DNA of 64,000 nt, from assembly GCF_014534655.1 (NCBI RefSeq), contig NZ_JACVVD010000020.1, forward strand, positions 1-64,000, given 5' to 3'. The number at the start of each line of letters is the position of its first letter. Positions within the stretch are counted from its first letter, which is position 1. The notes under the pieces were generated by a model. The model saw only the letters and a program-made list of their open reading frames with translations, did not search any database and had not been told where the DNA came from. Positions 35,207-44,470 of the stretch are shown piece after piece. Source of the stretch: Paenibacillus sedimenti. GTDB taxonomy: Bacteria; Bacillota; Bacilli; Paenibacillales; NBRC-103111. The position numbers and the translations under genes were made by a program.

Positions 35207-37015
35207 ATGCGCGGTCTGATAGCACGATGGGAATGGTACGATTGGTTCATGATTGCGCTCAGGATTTGCTGGTGCATTTCTATTATTGCGCTATTATGGG
35301 AGATCGAGGGGCAGTGGAGCTTTCCTTTCTGGATCAAGCTGGGTACTACTTGCATTGTCATATCCGTTCCGTACCTGATTATGCAGATCAATCAGCAACT
35401 GTATGCTGCATGCGAGCTGCTGCTTCCCGGAGTGATCCTGTTCCTGCTGAACCAATCGCACCCGGACACCCATTTGTATCTCCTTCCGATTTCTTTCATG
35501 ATCGGTTACAATAGCGCCGGTTACGCGCCCATGTGGTTGGCTCCTCTAGCCGCCTTCGCCTTCCCGGCTTGGCTCGGTTGGCATATGAACAATTCCTGGG
35601 ATACCATCTTGTTCGGAATCATTTTCAATTATTGCGTTTCTTACGGATTGGGATATGCATTTCGTCTGCTGATTATTTCGAGCAAGCAAAGCAAAATCAT
35701 TGAAGAGCAGAACAGAATGTTGGTGCAAAATATAAAGCAGATTGAGAAAATAACGCTTCTGGAGGAACGCAACCGGCTTTCTCGCGAACTGCACGATACG
35801 ATCGGACACATGCTCACATCCCTGATCATGGGTATGGAGTCGCTTCGCGTCTCAATGGCTCCGGGCACGGTAAAGAGCAAGCTGGAAACGCTCCTGTCCC
35901 TGACGAGGGAGGGCTTCGAGGAAATTCGCAGGCATATTTACGATATGCAAACGGGACAAACGGACTTGCCTCTTCCGGTGCTGCTGGACGATATCGCCAG
36001 GGCCTTTGCGCAGCAGACCGGCGTGAAGATTGAGCTGGATCAGTCAGGGGATACTATTCCTGTACCTCGGCAAAGCCGGTTTACGTTCATGCGCTGCTTG
36101 CAAGAGTCGCTGACCAATTCGGTTAGGCACGGCCAGGCGGATCGTATTAACGTGATGCTTCGCTTCGAGAAGGATCGCATTGTGCTGCAGATCCGAGATA
36201 ACGGATCGGGACATGAGGCTTTGCAGCCCGGCTTCGGCATAACGGGTATGCGGGAGAGACTCGAGGCTCTGAACGGAAGCCTGCAGCTCCAGTCCGATCC
36301 TCGGAACGGAACGATCGTGACTTGCTTTCTACCGTTTCAAACGCTCGAGACCAAGCAAGTCATCCATATCGCTATCGTGGACGACCAGCCGATCGTATTG
36401 GAAGGATTAAAGGCCTTGCTTGAGAACGAGGACGGGATCCAAGTAACGGCTACCGCCAGGAACGGACTTGAAGCTATAGACATTTGCGAACGAACGAATC
36501 CGCATCTGATTCTCATGGACATGCATATGCCTGTAATGGACGGTATTTCCGCTTTAAAGAAAATCAAACAAGCTTATCCGGAAATTAAGGTGTTGATGAT
36601 GTCCACCTTCGAGGAGCTGGATCAGGCGCTAACCGCTTTGAAGAACGGCGCTGACGGGTACTGCCTGAAGTCGGTGCAATTGCAAGAACTTATCGAGACA
36701 ATACGCCTCGTTCATTCGGGGGGAACCGCAATTAATCGGGAGATCACGGTCAAAATGCTTGAGAGGTTCGATCGAGTTTCCGAGGTCGCCGAACCGGTCG
36801 CTGTGGATCGATTTCTTTACGGATTAACCAAACGCGAGATGGAGATATTGCAGTATCTGGATTCGGGGATGCGTTATAAGACGTTGGCGGCAAAGCTGTT
36901 CTTGTCCGAAGGAACGGTGCGCAATTACATTTCTACGATTTACAGCAAGCTGGGCGTCAGCAATCGCGAGGAGGCGGTGGAGAAAGCACGTGCGGAAGGC
37001 TTGATGACCGGTTAG
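35207..37015 (+). CDS. Single-chain histidine kinase-response regulator with LuxR HTH
   Basis: 602 residues: about five membrane helices (1-165, starting RGLIARWEWYDWFMIALRIC), HisKA_3 with H196 (RLSRELHDTIGH), a GHKL ATPase (ESLTNSVRHGQ, GFGITGMRERL), then without interruption a receiver (IAIVDDQPIVLEG, phospho-acceptor D438 in LILMDMHMPVMDG) and a NarL/LuxR HTH (LTKREMEILQYLDSGMRYKT). NarL-type kinases and regulators (DesK/DesR, LiaS/LiaR) are normally separate genes. Here the DNA-binding domain is covalently tied to the membrane kinase. The ATG has TTGGAGGT upstream. It is divergent from the carbonic anhydrase. Confidence 0.93.
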   Translation: MRGLIARWEWYDWFMIALRICWCISIIALLWEIEGQWSFPFWIKLGTTCIVISVPYLIMQINQQLYAACELLLPGVILFLLNQSHPDTHLYLLPISFMIGYNSAGYAPMWLAPLAAFAFPAWLGWHMNNSWDTILFGIIFNYCVSYGLGYAFRLLIISSKQSKIIEEQNRMLVQNIKQIEKITLLEERNRLSRELHDTIGHMLTSLIMGMESLRVSMAPGTVKSKLETLLSLTREGFEEIRRHIYDMQTGQTDLPLPVLLDDIARAFAQQTGVKIELDQSGDTIPVPRQSRFTFMRCLQESLTNSVRHGQADRINVMLRFEKDRIVLQIRDNGSGHEALQPGFGITGMRERLEALNGSLQLQSDPRNGTIVTCFLPFQTLETKQVIHIAIVDDQPIVLEGLKALLENEDGIQVTATARNGLEAIDICERTNPHLILMDMHMPVMDGISALKKIKQAYPEIKVLMMSTFEELDQALTALKNGADGYCLKSVQLQELIETIRLVHSGGTAINREITVKMLERFDRVSEVAEPVAVDRFLYGLTKREMEILQYLDSGMRYKTLAAKLFLSEGTVRNYISTIYSKLGVSNREEAVEKARAEGLMTG

Positions 37016-37276
37016 GATTTTTTATGCGAAAACGCTTGAGCGTTTCTGAATTATACTCAACAGTGCTTTTTGTGCTTGTCGCATGTTCAATAGCTGATGG
37101 TTATGCTAGCTTTCGTTTTATAGCATGGGGTTTTTTCGAGGTGGAGAAAGTAGAGTTTAGGGCAGTGACTAGCTGGCTCAAGACGCTTCGCTCCGAGCCG
37201 ATCGGGGCTATTTTTATGTACGAAAAGGTCGAGAGGCGTTGGAGAAAAAGTGGATGAAATGAAAATTCTAAAACGA
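37016..37276. other. Intergenic, no supported gene
   Basis: A 77-codon plus frame (37024-37257) and two minus frames exist, but none has a recognisable family or clear ribosome site. A short hairpin GAAAACGCT/AGCGTTTC (37027-37045) follows the kinase-regulator stop and may end its transcript. Confidence 0.35.
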
Positions 37277-37569
37277 TTAACCAATGTAGTCCTCTGGTAT
37301 CTTCGATGTGATAAATCGATAGAATAATAGTGCACTGATCAAAGAAATAAGATATACCGGAAACGAATATAACAGCTTCCAACCATTATATTGAAAGACG
37401 TTTGCTAGTATAGCGACATATTCAAATCCGACCGAAAGTACTGCAAAGATAACGAGATAAGCAAATAAGGATACTTTTTTGAAATTCCAAACTTTGTAAA
37501 TATACAAAAAGTAATAACTGAATGGAGGATAGATAGTCGCTAGCAATAAATCGATCAAGTCAAGCCCAA
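37277..37569 (-). pseudogene. Small multi-helix membrane protein (CBO0543-like), N-terminus lost
   Basis: Hydrophobic, aromatic-rich frame (LLLATIYPPFSYYFLYIYKV, SLFAYLVIFAVLSVGFEYV, LYSFPVYLISLISALLFYRF), resembling small Bacillales membrane proteins of the CBO0543 group. No true start is present: the frame runs upstream into the sigma-K fragment on the opposite strand at 37570, so the N-terminal helix has been cut off. Confidence 0.5.
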
Positions 37570-37641
37570 AACGTATCACAGATCGAGAAGAAGGCGCTAA
37601 TGAAGCTGTATCATGAGTTTTATAAAGTTCTGGGGAATAAT
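37570..37641 (+). pseudogene. sigK: 3' end of a sigma-K gene
   Basis: The frame NVSQIEKKALMKLYHEFYK matches the extreme C-terminus of sigma-K (region 4.2 tail; sigma-E ends differently). It begins abruptly at 37570 and is followed by a strong terminator (37654-37694), as after a real gene end. Orientation is the same as the fragment at 19411-19566. The intervening sigma-K codons are in neither place. Confidence 0.7.
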
Positions 37642-37653
37642 ACTCGAATTAAC

Positions 37654-37694
37654 AAAAATATCCGCGATCCAGTCACTGAATCGCGGATATTTTT
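37654..37694. terminator. Strong bidirectional terminator
   Basis: AAAAATATCCGCGAT, 11-base loop, ATCGCGGATATTTTT: a 15-bp perfect stem with A/T runs on both sides. It serves the sigma-K fragment and the minus-strand binding protein fragment. Confidence 0.88.
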
Positions 37695-37699
37695 GACGC

Positions 37700-38359
37700 T
37701 CAAGGACTATGCGCCACTGCCGGTGCATCCCCATTCACTTTTTGAAGACGTTCGATGATTATCTGGGCCTCCGCGCTGCTTTCAGCAGGAGTGGAAGAAT
37801 GAGAAAGCGACTTGACCAAGGCGGTCGATATCGCATTTGATATTCCCGGCCAATGCGGTATGGGGGGGCGGACATGCACGTAGTCCATTTCCTTGGAAAA
37901 CACGCGCAAGTGAGGATCGTTCGTCCACGAGGGATAGGCGGCGACGTCTTTTCTCGGAGGAAAGTTGCCGAAGCTTTCGCTGAACGGTTTCATCACACCA
38001 GGATTGGCAAAATAGGCGAGAAATTGAACCGCAGCATCTTCTTTTTTTCCTTTGATCACCGCCAAATTTTCCCCGCCGAGCACAGAAGCGAATTTCTGAT
38101 CTCTCGGAATTAAAGCGAGCTCAAATTTCAGATCGGGAGCGATGCTCCTGATCTCGGGAATTTGCCAAGGGCCGTTCACTATCATTGCGGCTTTGCCTGC
38201 TGTAAATTGTTTCATTACGTCAGCTTGGGTCCAATTGATAACCTCTTTGCTCATAGCCCCGTCTTGGATGAGTCCCGTCAAAAATTCGAGAGCCTTGATA
38301 GCTTGCGGACTATCCATTTCAAGAATGCTGCCGCCTGCCGAATAAAGCCAAATTCCCAC
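37700..38359 (-). pseudogene. C-terminal half of a sugar-binding protein (family 1)
   Basis: 219 codons beginning inside the domain: LYSAGGSILEMDSPQAIKAL, FTAGKAAMIVNGPWQIPEIR, LGGENLAVIKGK, FPPRKDVAAYPSW. These are conserved C-terminal landmarks of UgpB/MalE-like binding proteins, which normally have 420 or so residues with a signal peptide. The N-terminal half is absent and the apparent start has no ribosome site. No permeases are next to it. Confidence 0.8.
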
Positions 38360-38578
38360 TGTGCAAACCGGATTAACGACTCCGCTACAAACAACAATTC
38401 AAAAAGACATGAATATGGTTTCCGTGCCACGGACGATGGTTTTGTGATATAACGTTGAATTGCTTTTCGCTCGGGTTACCCAGTAGAACATATTTTCTTA
38501 TTTTTTGAGGTGGTTTTTTTTGATCTTAATCAAGTTGTGTTTTACAACATTTACACGTCATGTTTTATGTCCATCTTC

Positions 38579-38608
38579 TTTTCAATGAGCTTATATTTTT
38601 GCTACAAT
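38579..38608 (+). promoter_or_regulatory. Weak promoter candidate for the AraC regulator gene
   Basis: TTTTCA (38579-38584) and TACAAT (38603-38608) with an 18-base spacer. The rest of 38360-38717 is AT-rich; a small inverted repeat GTTGT/ACAAC lies near 38534. No other gene seen. Confidence 0.3.
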
Positions 38609-38717
38609 GACCGTACTAGTAAATCTTCTATGATATGGGTCTTGTATGATTTATCATAAGGTGCAAAGGCAAATCCATCAAATCGTACAGAATATAGACA
38701 TATACGGGGGGCTCACA

Positions 38718-41042
38718 ATGATAAGGATCAGAGGTATTCCTTTGAAAAATTCGGTATTGGTGAAAACGGTGTTTTTTCATTCTATGCTTGTACTGATTTT
38801 GGTTAGTGTAGTTTCGTTTTTCATGATGAATACCGTCTCCAGAGGCTTAACCAAGGAAGCCAAAGCATCAGTTGATACAATGACAGAGCAAAATTACCAC
38901 ACGGCTAACGTGCTTCTGAGGTCTACCTATTACTACTTCGGGCAGCTTTATACGAATGATACGGAGATATTTAATGCGATGTACGGGGATGAATTTACCG
39001 GCATGCAATCCAAGCGGATCCGGGATAAGCTCGTGGATTTAAAAGCAGCTAATCCCTTAATAGAATCGGTTTATATTTATAACATGAATCATGACACCGT
39101 CTTTTCCTCCGAAAGCACCCGAAACACGTTAGATTCCTTCTACGACAACGGGATGACCGAACTGTTAAAACAAGGACAGAAAATCGGCAACAGGGGAGTT
39201 TTTATTCCAAGAAGGGAACGGTTTTCTTATAATAATACGCCAGTAGACATGAATTTGTTATCGATCGTTTATACACAGTTTAAGCAGGATGGAGCTTCAG
39301 ATGGGGCGCTGGTTGTTAACTTGAATCAACAAACGCTTCAAGAGCTGATAAGCAAGGCGGGGCAGGGAATATCACGGCAATCGATGATTATCAATCAGCA
39401 GGGAATGGTGCTTTCCCATTCTGACCCGCAATATCTCATGAAAAGTATTGCGGATGAACGTTATATCGATGAGATCTTGCATTCCGAACATACAAGGGGA
39501 CAAATCAGTGTTTCGATCAAAGGGGATAACTATTTGGTCGCATATTTGAAATCCGATCAACTAGGATGGATCGCAATCAGTATGGTGGAGGAAAACAGCA
39601 TTTTGGGTACCGTAATCATGGTTCAGCGGTTCATCCTCTGTATTACCGGTCTATTTATCATTATCGCAATTGTAAGTGCTATTCTCTCCATTCGGTCGAT
39701 CTACATACCCGTTCGGAATTTGGCGAGGAAAATAGGGGGGAGTTCGACCAAACCGTTGCATCCACCGCATGCGAACGAGTATGAAATGATCGAATCATGG
39801 ATTTCCCATCAAGAAGAACGGGTGCAGGATTTGCAGAGCAGCATATTAAGGTACAGCGATGCCGGCAAGAAGGAGCTGCTCAAAGAGGTTATTCTTGGAG
39901 GGTTTAAGGAAACCCCTGCTAATCTTGAACGTATTCATAACCTTGGAATCCTTCTTGACGGAGGACCTTATGTGGCTGCCGCAATTCGAATCGATAATTA
40001 TTATTCCTTAAGTAACAGATTTCAACTTGAAGATCTGGCGCTGTTTAAGTATGCGATTATGAATATTGCTGACGAAACCATGCGGCCTTACGGTACTGCG
40101 GAGCTATTCGAATACAGCGATGATATGATCGCTGTTCTAATAAACTTGTCTGAAGGGCAATCTCATCATGCCGATGCTTATCATAAAGCATTCAACGAAG
40201 TGCTGGGAAATATAAGGGAATATCTCCCCTTATCCGTAACCATATCCATTGGTACAGTTGTACACCGTCTGGTGCAGGTGACCTATTCTTGGAGCCAGGC
40301 TTGTCAGGCTGCGCAATACAGGATTGTTCACGGGACGGGAACGGTAATCCCTTATGTGCCGGAGATGTCGCAGCGGATGCCGGCGGATGAATACCCCTAC
40401 CAATTGGAAAAGATGATTACGGATCAGATGAAGATGGGAAACAAACGGAAGCATCTGGAGCTTGTAGACGAGTTTTTCGAGACGATATCGAAGTATCAAT
40501 ATGAAGAGATCATTCAGTACCTGTCCCAAATGGTGATAATGTCGGAACGTGTTGCGAAGGTGATTACAGATGATGATGAGCTGCTGCACATGGATCTGTC
40601 CTCATTATCGGAATCCTTGCGTCAATGGGACACATTAGCCCATATCAAGGAAGAATACGTTAGAATATGCGAGAAGATCATGGATTTCCGGGATAATGAT
40701 TTTTCATTACGAGGCGTCAAGGTTGTTGATAAGGTGAAGGAGTACATCCACACGGAATACAGCAACCCGGATCTAACCATTGACGACCTGGTGAAGCAAA
40801 CCGGAATGACCAAAAACCATGTCCGAAAAATTTTCAATGATCTATGTGGTGAGACCATAAGTCAATATCTCAGCAATTACCGTTTTGAGAAAGCCAAGGA
40901 ACTGCTGATCCAAACTGATTATCCCGCGGCGAAGATCAGTGAGATGGTCGGCATAGCAAATTCCAACTACTTTTATGTCTCGTTCAAGAAGTACGCTGGC
41001 AAGTCGCCGCAGCATTACCGAATGGAGCATCGATTGAATTAA
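38718..41042 (+). CDS. Membrane-bound AraC-family transcriptional regulator
   Basis: The ATG at 38718 has GGGGGG upstream; the longer frame from 38646 does not. 774 residues: helix 1 (FFHSMLVLILVSVVSFFMM), an extracellular Cache-like sensor of about 255 residues, helix 2 (VQRFILCITGLFIIIAIVSA), a cytoplasmic linker region and a C-terminal AraC HTH (KVKEYIHTEYSNPDLTIDDL to AGKSPQHY). There is no kinase or receiver, so an outside ligand would be signalled directly to the DNA-binding end, as in YesS/YtdP-type regulators. It sits 32 bases before the binding-protein gene and is the likely controller of the whole second locus. Confidence 0.9.
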   Translation: MIRIRGIPLKNSVLVKTVFFHSMLVLILVSVVSFFMMNTVSRGLTKEAKASVDTMTEQNYHTANVLLRSTYYYFGQLYTNDTEIFNAMYGDEFTGMQSKRIRDKLVDLKAANPLIESVYIYNMNHDTVFSSESTRNTLDSFYDNGMTELLKQGQKIGNRGVFIPRRERFSYNNTPVDMNLLSIVYTQFKQDGASDGALVVNLNQQTLQELISKAGQGISRQSMIINQQGMVLSHSDPQYLMKSIADERYIDEILHSEHTRGQISVSIKGDNYLVAYLKSDQLGWIAISMVEENSILGTVIMVQRFILCITGLFIIIAIVSAILSIRSIYIPVRNLARKIGGSSTKPLHPPHANEYEMIESWISHQEERVQDLQSSILRYSDAGKKELLKEVILGGFKETPANLERIHNLGILLDGGPYVAAAIRIDNYYSLSNRFQLEDLALFKYAIMNIADETMRPYGTAELFEYSDDMIAVLINLSEGQSHHADAYHKAFNEVLGNIREYLPLSVTISIGTVVHRLVQVTYSWSQACQAAQYRIVHGTGTVIPYVPEMSQRMPADEYPYQLEKMITDQMKMGNKRKHLELVDEFFETISKYQYEEIIQYLSQMVIMSERVAKVITDDDELLHMDLSSLSESLRQWDTLAHIKEEYVRICEKIMDFRDNDFSLRGVKVVDKVKEYIHTEYSNPDLTIDDLVKQTGMTKNHVRKIFNDLCGETISQYLSNYRFEKAKELLIQTDYPAAKISEMVGIANSNYFYVSFKKYAGKSPQHYRMEHRLN

Positions 41043-41074
41043 TGGTAATCAAATGGAAAGGAGGAAATCGCAAC

Positions 41075-42721
41075 ATGAAAAGAAAGTCGATCAAGAACGC
41101 AACCTTATTGATGGCGTCTGCAACAATGGTGCTATCCGTTGCAGCTTGCTCCAAAAGTAATGAAGATGCCGGAGCTTCAACTGCTCCGAGCGCCGATGCT
41201 TCCACAGCTTCAAGTGCACCGTCTACGCCACCGTCACCTGTAACATTGAAATTACTGTTCCTGCAATCAAAGCCGGCAGAGATGGATAAGGTGTTGGCCG
41301 AGTTTGAGAAGCGCACCAAGGATACACTGAATACCAAGCTCGATATCGAGTTTACTGGCGATCTGACGCTGAAGCTTGGACTGAAGATGGCCGCCGGCGA
41401 AGAAGTGGACTTGTCGTTCGACTATCTTGGCAACGGAACCTTGTATCAGAATATTGCAAAGGGGTACTATCAGCCGCTTGAAACGTATTTCAACAATGAT
41501 GCATACCCGGGATTGAAGAAAGCGTTTCCGCCGGAACTCATTGAAGCCAATAAAGTTAACGGCCATCTTTACAGCATTCCAATGACGGAGGCTTGGAAGA
41601 TTCCGGGCGTCATTTTTTACCGCAAGGACTTGCGCGAGAAATATGGCTTGCAACCGATCAAGACCATGGAAGAGTTCCAGGTGTTCATGGATAAGGTGAG
41701 GGAGCAGGACCCGAAGCTGGTTCCTCTGGCTGTTCGCAATACTCGCGGCTTTGCCAATGGTGAAATGTTCGCTAATGAAGAGGTACAGAAGAACATTCGC
41801 ACCAACCCGTACTTCATCTCCGGTACAGGCGTGAATTTCAGCGTGATTCTCTCCGATGACGGCAAAAAGGTACTAGGTGCAGTAACATTGGGCGACCCGG
41901 CATCGGATTATGCAAACCTCCCGGCTCCGTATAATAAACAGGATTACCTGTACCAATACCTGGATAAGTATGTTCAATGGAACAAATACCTTGAGAAAGA
42001 TGTTTTGGCTCAGAAGAACCCCGGAGTGCTGTTCGATTCCGGCAAAGCCGCAGCACATGAATGGAATATAAGAGGGATGGCTGATGTTAAGAAAACGATC
42101 CAACAAGCTATTCCCGGCGCAGATATCGAGTACTTCGTCTATAACACCAAAGTCGCCAATCTTCAGCCCCAAGCTCTTGGAACCAACTATATCCCGTACA
42201 ACCACGCTGTCGTTCCGGTTACGTCCAAAAATGTTGACCGTACGATGAAAGTCTTGGATTGGATTTTTAGCAGCCAGGAAAACAACGATCTGTTCACCTG
42301 GGGGATCGAAGGCGTGCACTGGACCAAGGTAGGAGATCATGGCTATTCGCGTACGGATGATCAAGCTAAGAAATACAGCTTCCCGTGGTATGAATTGTCG
42401 ATGAATTCGATGTATGAACGCATGAATGCTGATACGGATCCGTATGCTAAAAAGGTACTCCAATTTGTAAAAACGAATGACGCGTATTATACGCTGCCTC
42501 TGGCCCAATTTGTATTTGACGCAACGCCAGTAAAGACTGAAATTGCCAAAGTATCTCCTAAGCTTGAAGAATACAAACCTATCTTCGTCACAGGCTCCGA
42601 CAAGAACTGGAGAGAATCGGCTGCGAAGATGAACAAGGAACTTCGCGGGTTGGGAATGGAGAAGATCCGCGCAGAGCTGGTCAAGCAAGTCCAGGCGTAT
42701 CTTGATAAAGGCGGTAAGTAA
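41075..42721 (+). CDS. LplA-like solute-binding lipoprotein with DUF3502-type C-terminus
   Basis: 548 residues from ATG 41075 after AAAGGAGGAAA. Lipoprotein signal (lipobox V-A-A-C, Cys25), Ser/Ala-rich linker, family-1 binding fold (PVTLKLLFLQSKPAEMDKVL) and a C-terminal domain typical of DUF3502 (WRESAAKMNKELRGLGMEKI). It resembles the second binding protein at 46408 (shared KFEKRTKDTLNT-like start and WIFSSQENNDLFTWGIEG), so the two are paralogues. It precedes a terminator, the GH28-like gene and two permeases. Confidence 0.92.
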   Translation: MKRKSIKNATLLMASATMVLSVAACSKSNEDAGASTAPSADASTASSAPSTPPSPVTLKLLFLQSKPAEMDKVLAEFEKRTKDTLNTKLDIEFTGDLTLKLGLKMAAGEEVDLSFDYLGNGTLYQNIAKGYYQPLETYFNNDAYPGLKKAFPPELIEANKVNGHLYSIPMTEAWKIPGVIFYRKDLREKYGLQPIKTMEEFQVFMDKVREQDPKLVPLAVRNTRGFANGEMFANEEVQKNIRTNPYFISGTGVNFSVILSDDGKKVLGAVTLGDPASDYANLPAPYNKQDYLYQYLDKYVQWNKYLEKDVLAQKNPGVLFDSGKAAAHEWNIRGMADVKKTIQQAIPGADIEYFVYNTKVANLQPQALGTNYIPYNHAVVPVTSKNVDRTMKVLDWIFSSQENNDLFTWGIEGVHWTKVGDHGYSRTDDQAKKYSFPWYELSMNSMYERMNADTDPYAKKVLQFVKTNDAYYTLPLAQFVFDATPVKTEIAKVSPKLEEYKPIFVTGSDKNWRESAAKMNKELRGLGMEKIRAELVKQVQAYLDKGGK

Positions 42722-42779
42722 TCCTGTAACCGTCACTGTGCCGCACGATCAGTCCGGAAAAGAATAAAGGATCAGTTAT

Positions 42780-42812
42780 GAGGGGAAGGCATTACGCCTT
42801 CCTCTTTTCATT
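42780..42812 (+). terminator. Intrinsic terminator
   Basis: GAGGGGAAGGC (42780-42790) pairs with GCCTTCCTC (42796-42804), then a T-rich tail. The same hairpin recurs at 55101 and 55721. Confidence 0.85.
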
Positions 42813-42887
42813 TTTTACTTATGCGATTTTTCATTCGAAGGACGTCCTTTCCTCTTTTCCTAAAATCATAGGAATCATGCACGATTG

Positions 42888-42919
42888 CAGTGTTTGAAAG
42901 AGTTCGATCACAGTGTTCG
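42888..42919 (+). promoter_or_regulatory. Direct-repeat operator candidate for the AraC regulator
   Basis: CAGTGTTTG (42888-42896) and CAGTGTTCG (42911-42919) are 23 bp apart, start to start, about two helical turns, just upstream of TATATT (42923-42928) and the GH28-like gene. This is how AraC-type proteins usually contact DNA. The repeats are kept in the collapsed copy at 55791-55822. Confidence 0.5.
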
Positions 42920-43013
42920 TTATATATTAAAGTAGTCTGCAAGCGCTATTTTTGTGCATACTGAAAGCGTCGAGACGATAAGAGAGTATCTTGTTAAAGT
43001 GAGGAAAAAGTTG

Positions 43014-44468
43014 ATGAGCTTATTAAAGATTTGGGAGGCACCCGAAGGGGCGGTAGGCCGGGATGATTTTGAGGTTAGCGTCCGCATTCCGGGGGAGAGC
43101 TGGCAGCCGCTCTTCGTATATGAAGCGAAGGTGGACATGCACAATGTCAGACAGGCATCCATGACCTATTTCGACATGGAAGGAACAGTAGAGGTCCGGG
43201 TCGAGAGCCGGAAGGGACCTGTTCATCAAGCCGTTATCCGGCCCCTCTCGAAGCAAATTCCGTTTGAGGTGGAAGGAGCGGCTGTTACCTTCCGTTTGAA
43301 TGAACCATGCAAGCTGTCCATAGAAGTGAACGGTGACCGGTTCGGCAATCTTCACCTTTTCGCGAATGCTCCGGAGGAGAATCCGCCGGAACCGGACGCC
43401 CCGAACGTGCTGTTCCTGAAGCCTGCCATCCACCGGATGGAGGATATTCATCGGCTGGCGGGCAGTCCGAAGGAGCCCGGGGGAGCGGCGCCGGAAGTGA
43501 TCTATTTTGGGCCGGGGATGCACTATCTGGAGGAGACGATCTTCCGCATTCCGTCCGGAAAAACGGTCTACATCGCCGGCGGCGCCATTGTTGTCGGGTC
43601 CCTCGTCTGTGATCATGTACAGAATGTAACCATTCGCGGCAGAGGGGTACTGTATTTAGCGGATTTCCACAGGTTCTCTGCGTTCCGGGGTGTCCGAATC
43701 CTCTTCTCGCAACATATTACCGTGGAAGGGATCGTGCTGCTGGACCCGCCTCACTACAGCATCTATATCGGCAAGTCCGAGCATATCCGGATCCGCAACT
43801 TCAAATCCTTCAGCACGCGGGGATGGTGCGACGGCATCGACATGATGGCTAGCTCCTATATTGAGATCGAGGATGTGTTCCTGCGGACGTCCGACGATTG
43901 TATTGCCGTATACGGAAGCCGTTGGGATTATAGAGGGGATTCACGCTGCGTAAGTGTCAAAGACTCCGTCCTTTGGGCTGACGTAGCTCATGCGATGAAT
44001 ATCGGCGGACATGGGGACTACCGTCGGGGAGGCGACTTGATCGAGGATATCCGGTTCAGCAATATCGATATTTTGGAGCATCATGAGCCCCAGCCCGGTT
44101 ATTGGGGGGCCATGAATATTAATGTCGGCGATAATAACACGGTGCGGAACGTCACCTATGACAACATCCGTGTGGAGGATTTTGAGCTGGGCCAGCTGCT
44201 GGACATCCGCGTGGTGTGGAACGAGAAATATAACCCTGTTGCCGGTAAACGTATTGAGAACATTCATTTCCGGAATGTGACCTATAATGGCAAAAATGAA
44301 AACAAAAACCGAATATACGGGTTTGACCGTGAACGGAGTGTGGAAGGGGTCACCTTTACCAATTTGCGGATCAATGGCGAGTTGATTTTGAGTGCGGAGC
44401 AGGGGAATTTTGAGATCAATGAGTTTGTATCCGGCATTCAGTTCCGAAAAGAAGAAGGAGGAGGATAA
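43014..44468 (+). CDS. GH28-like (polygalacturonase-type) beta-helix hydrolase, intracellular
   Basis: 484 residues from ATG 43014 (GAGG upstream). An N-terminal beta-sandwich-like part (1-140) is followed by a right-handed beta-helix with GH28-type acidic motifs: DGID (272-275), TSDDC (D294, D295) and GGHG (H333). It has no signal peptide, so it would act on imported oligosaccharides, for example releasing galacturonate or related sugars. The exact family (GH28 or a sister beta-helix family) cannot be settled by eye. It starts the operon with two permeases and a binding protein (2-base gap to the next gene). Confidence 0.82.
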   Translation: MSLLKIWEAPEGAVGRDDFEVSVRIPGESWQPLFVYEAKVDMHNVRQASMTYFDMEGTVEVRVESRKGPVHQAVIRPLSKQIPFEVEGAAVTFRLNEPCKLSIEVNGDRFGNLHLFANAPEENPPEPDAPNVLFLKPAIHRMEDIHRLAGSPKEPGGAAPEVIYFGPGMHYLEETIFRIPSGKTVYIAGGAIVVGSLVCDHVQNVTIRGRGVLYLADFHRFSAFRGVRILFSQHITVEGIVLLDPPHYSIYIGKSEHIRIRNFKSFSTRGWCDGIDMMASSYIEIEDVFLRTSDDCIAVYGSRWDYRGDSRCVSVKDSVLWADVAHAMNIGGHGDYRRGGDLIEDIRFSNIDILEHHEPQPGYWGAMNINVGDNNTVRNVTYDNIRVEDFELGQLLDIRVVWNEKYNPVAGKRIENIHFRNVTYNGKNENKNRIYGFDRERSVEGVTFTNLRINGELILSAEQGNFEINEFVSGIQFRKEEGGG

Positions 44469-44470
44469 AA

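Noticed and set aside
19411..37641. A functional skin element rebuilding sigK by excision
   Set aside because: The two fragments leave about 65 codons uncovered, the N-terminal half is absent, and no site-specific recombinase gene is visible, so I report only remnants.
41873..42736. 287-codon minus frame opposite the binding protein gene
   Set aside because: Antisense to a conserved lipoprotein gene; no start signal.
42954..43014. Upstream extension of the GH28-like gene to 42954
   Set aside because: It would overlap the promoter and lacks a ribosome site; the ATG at 43014 has GAGG upstream.
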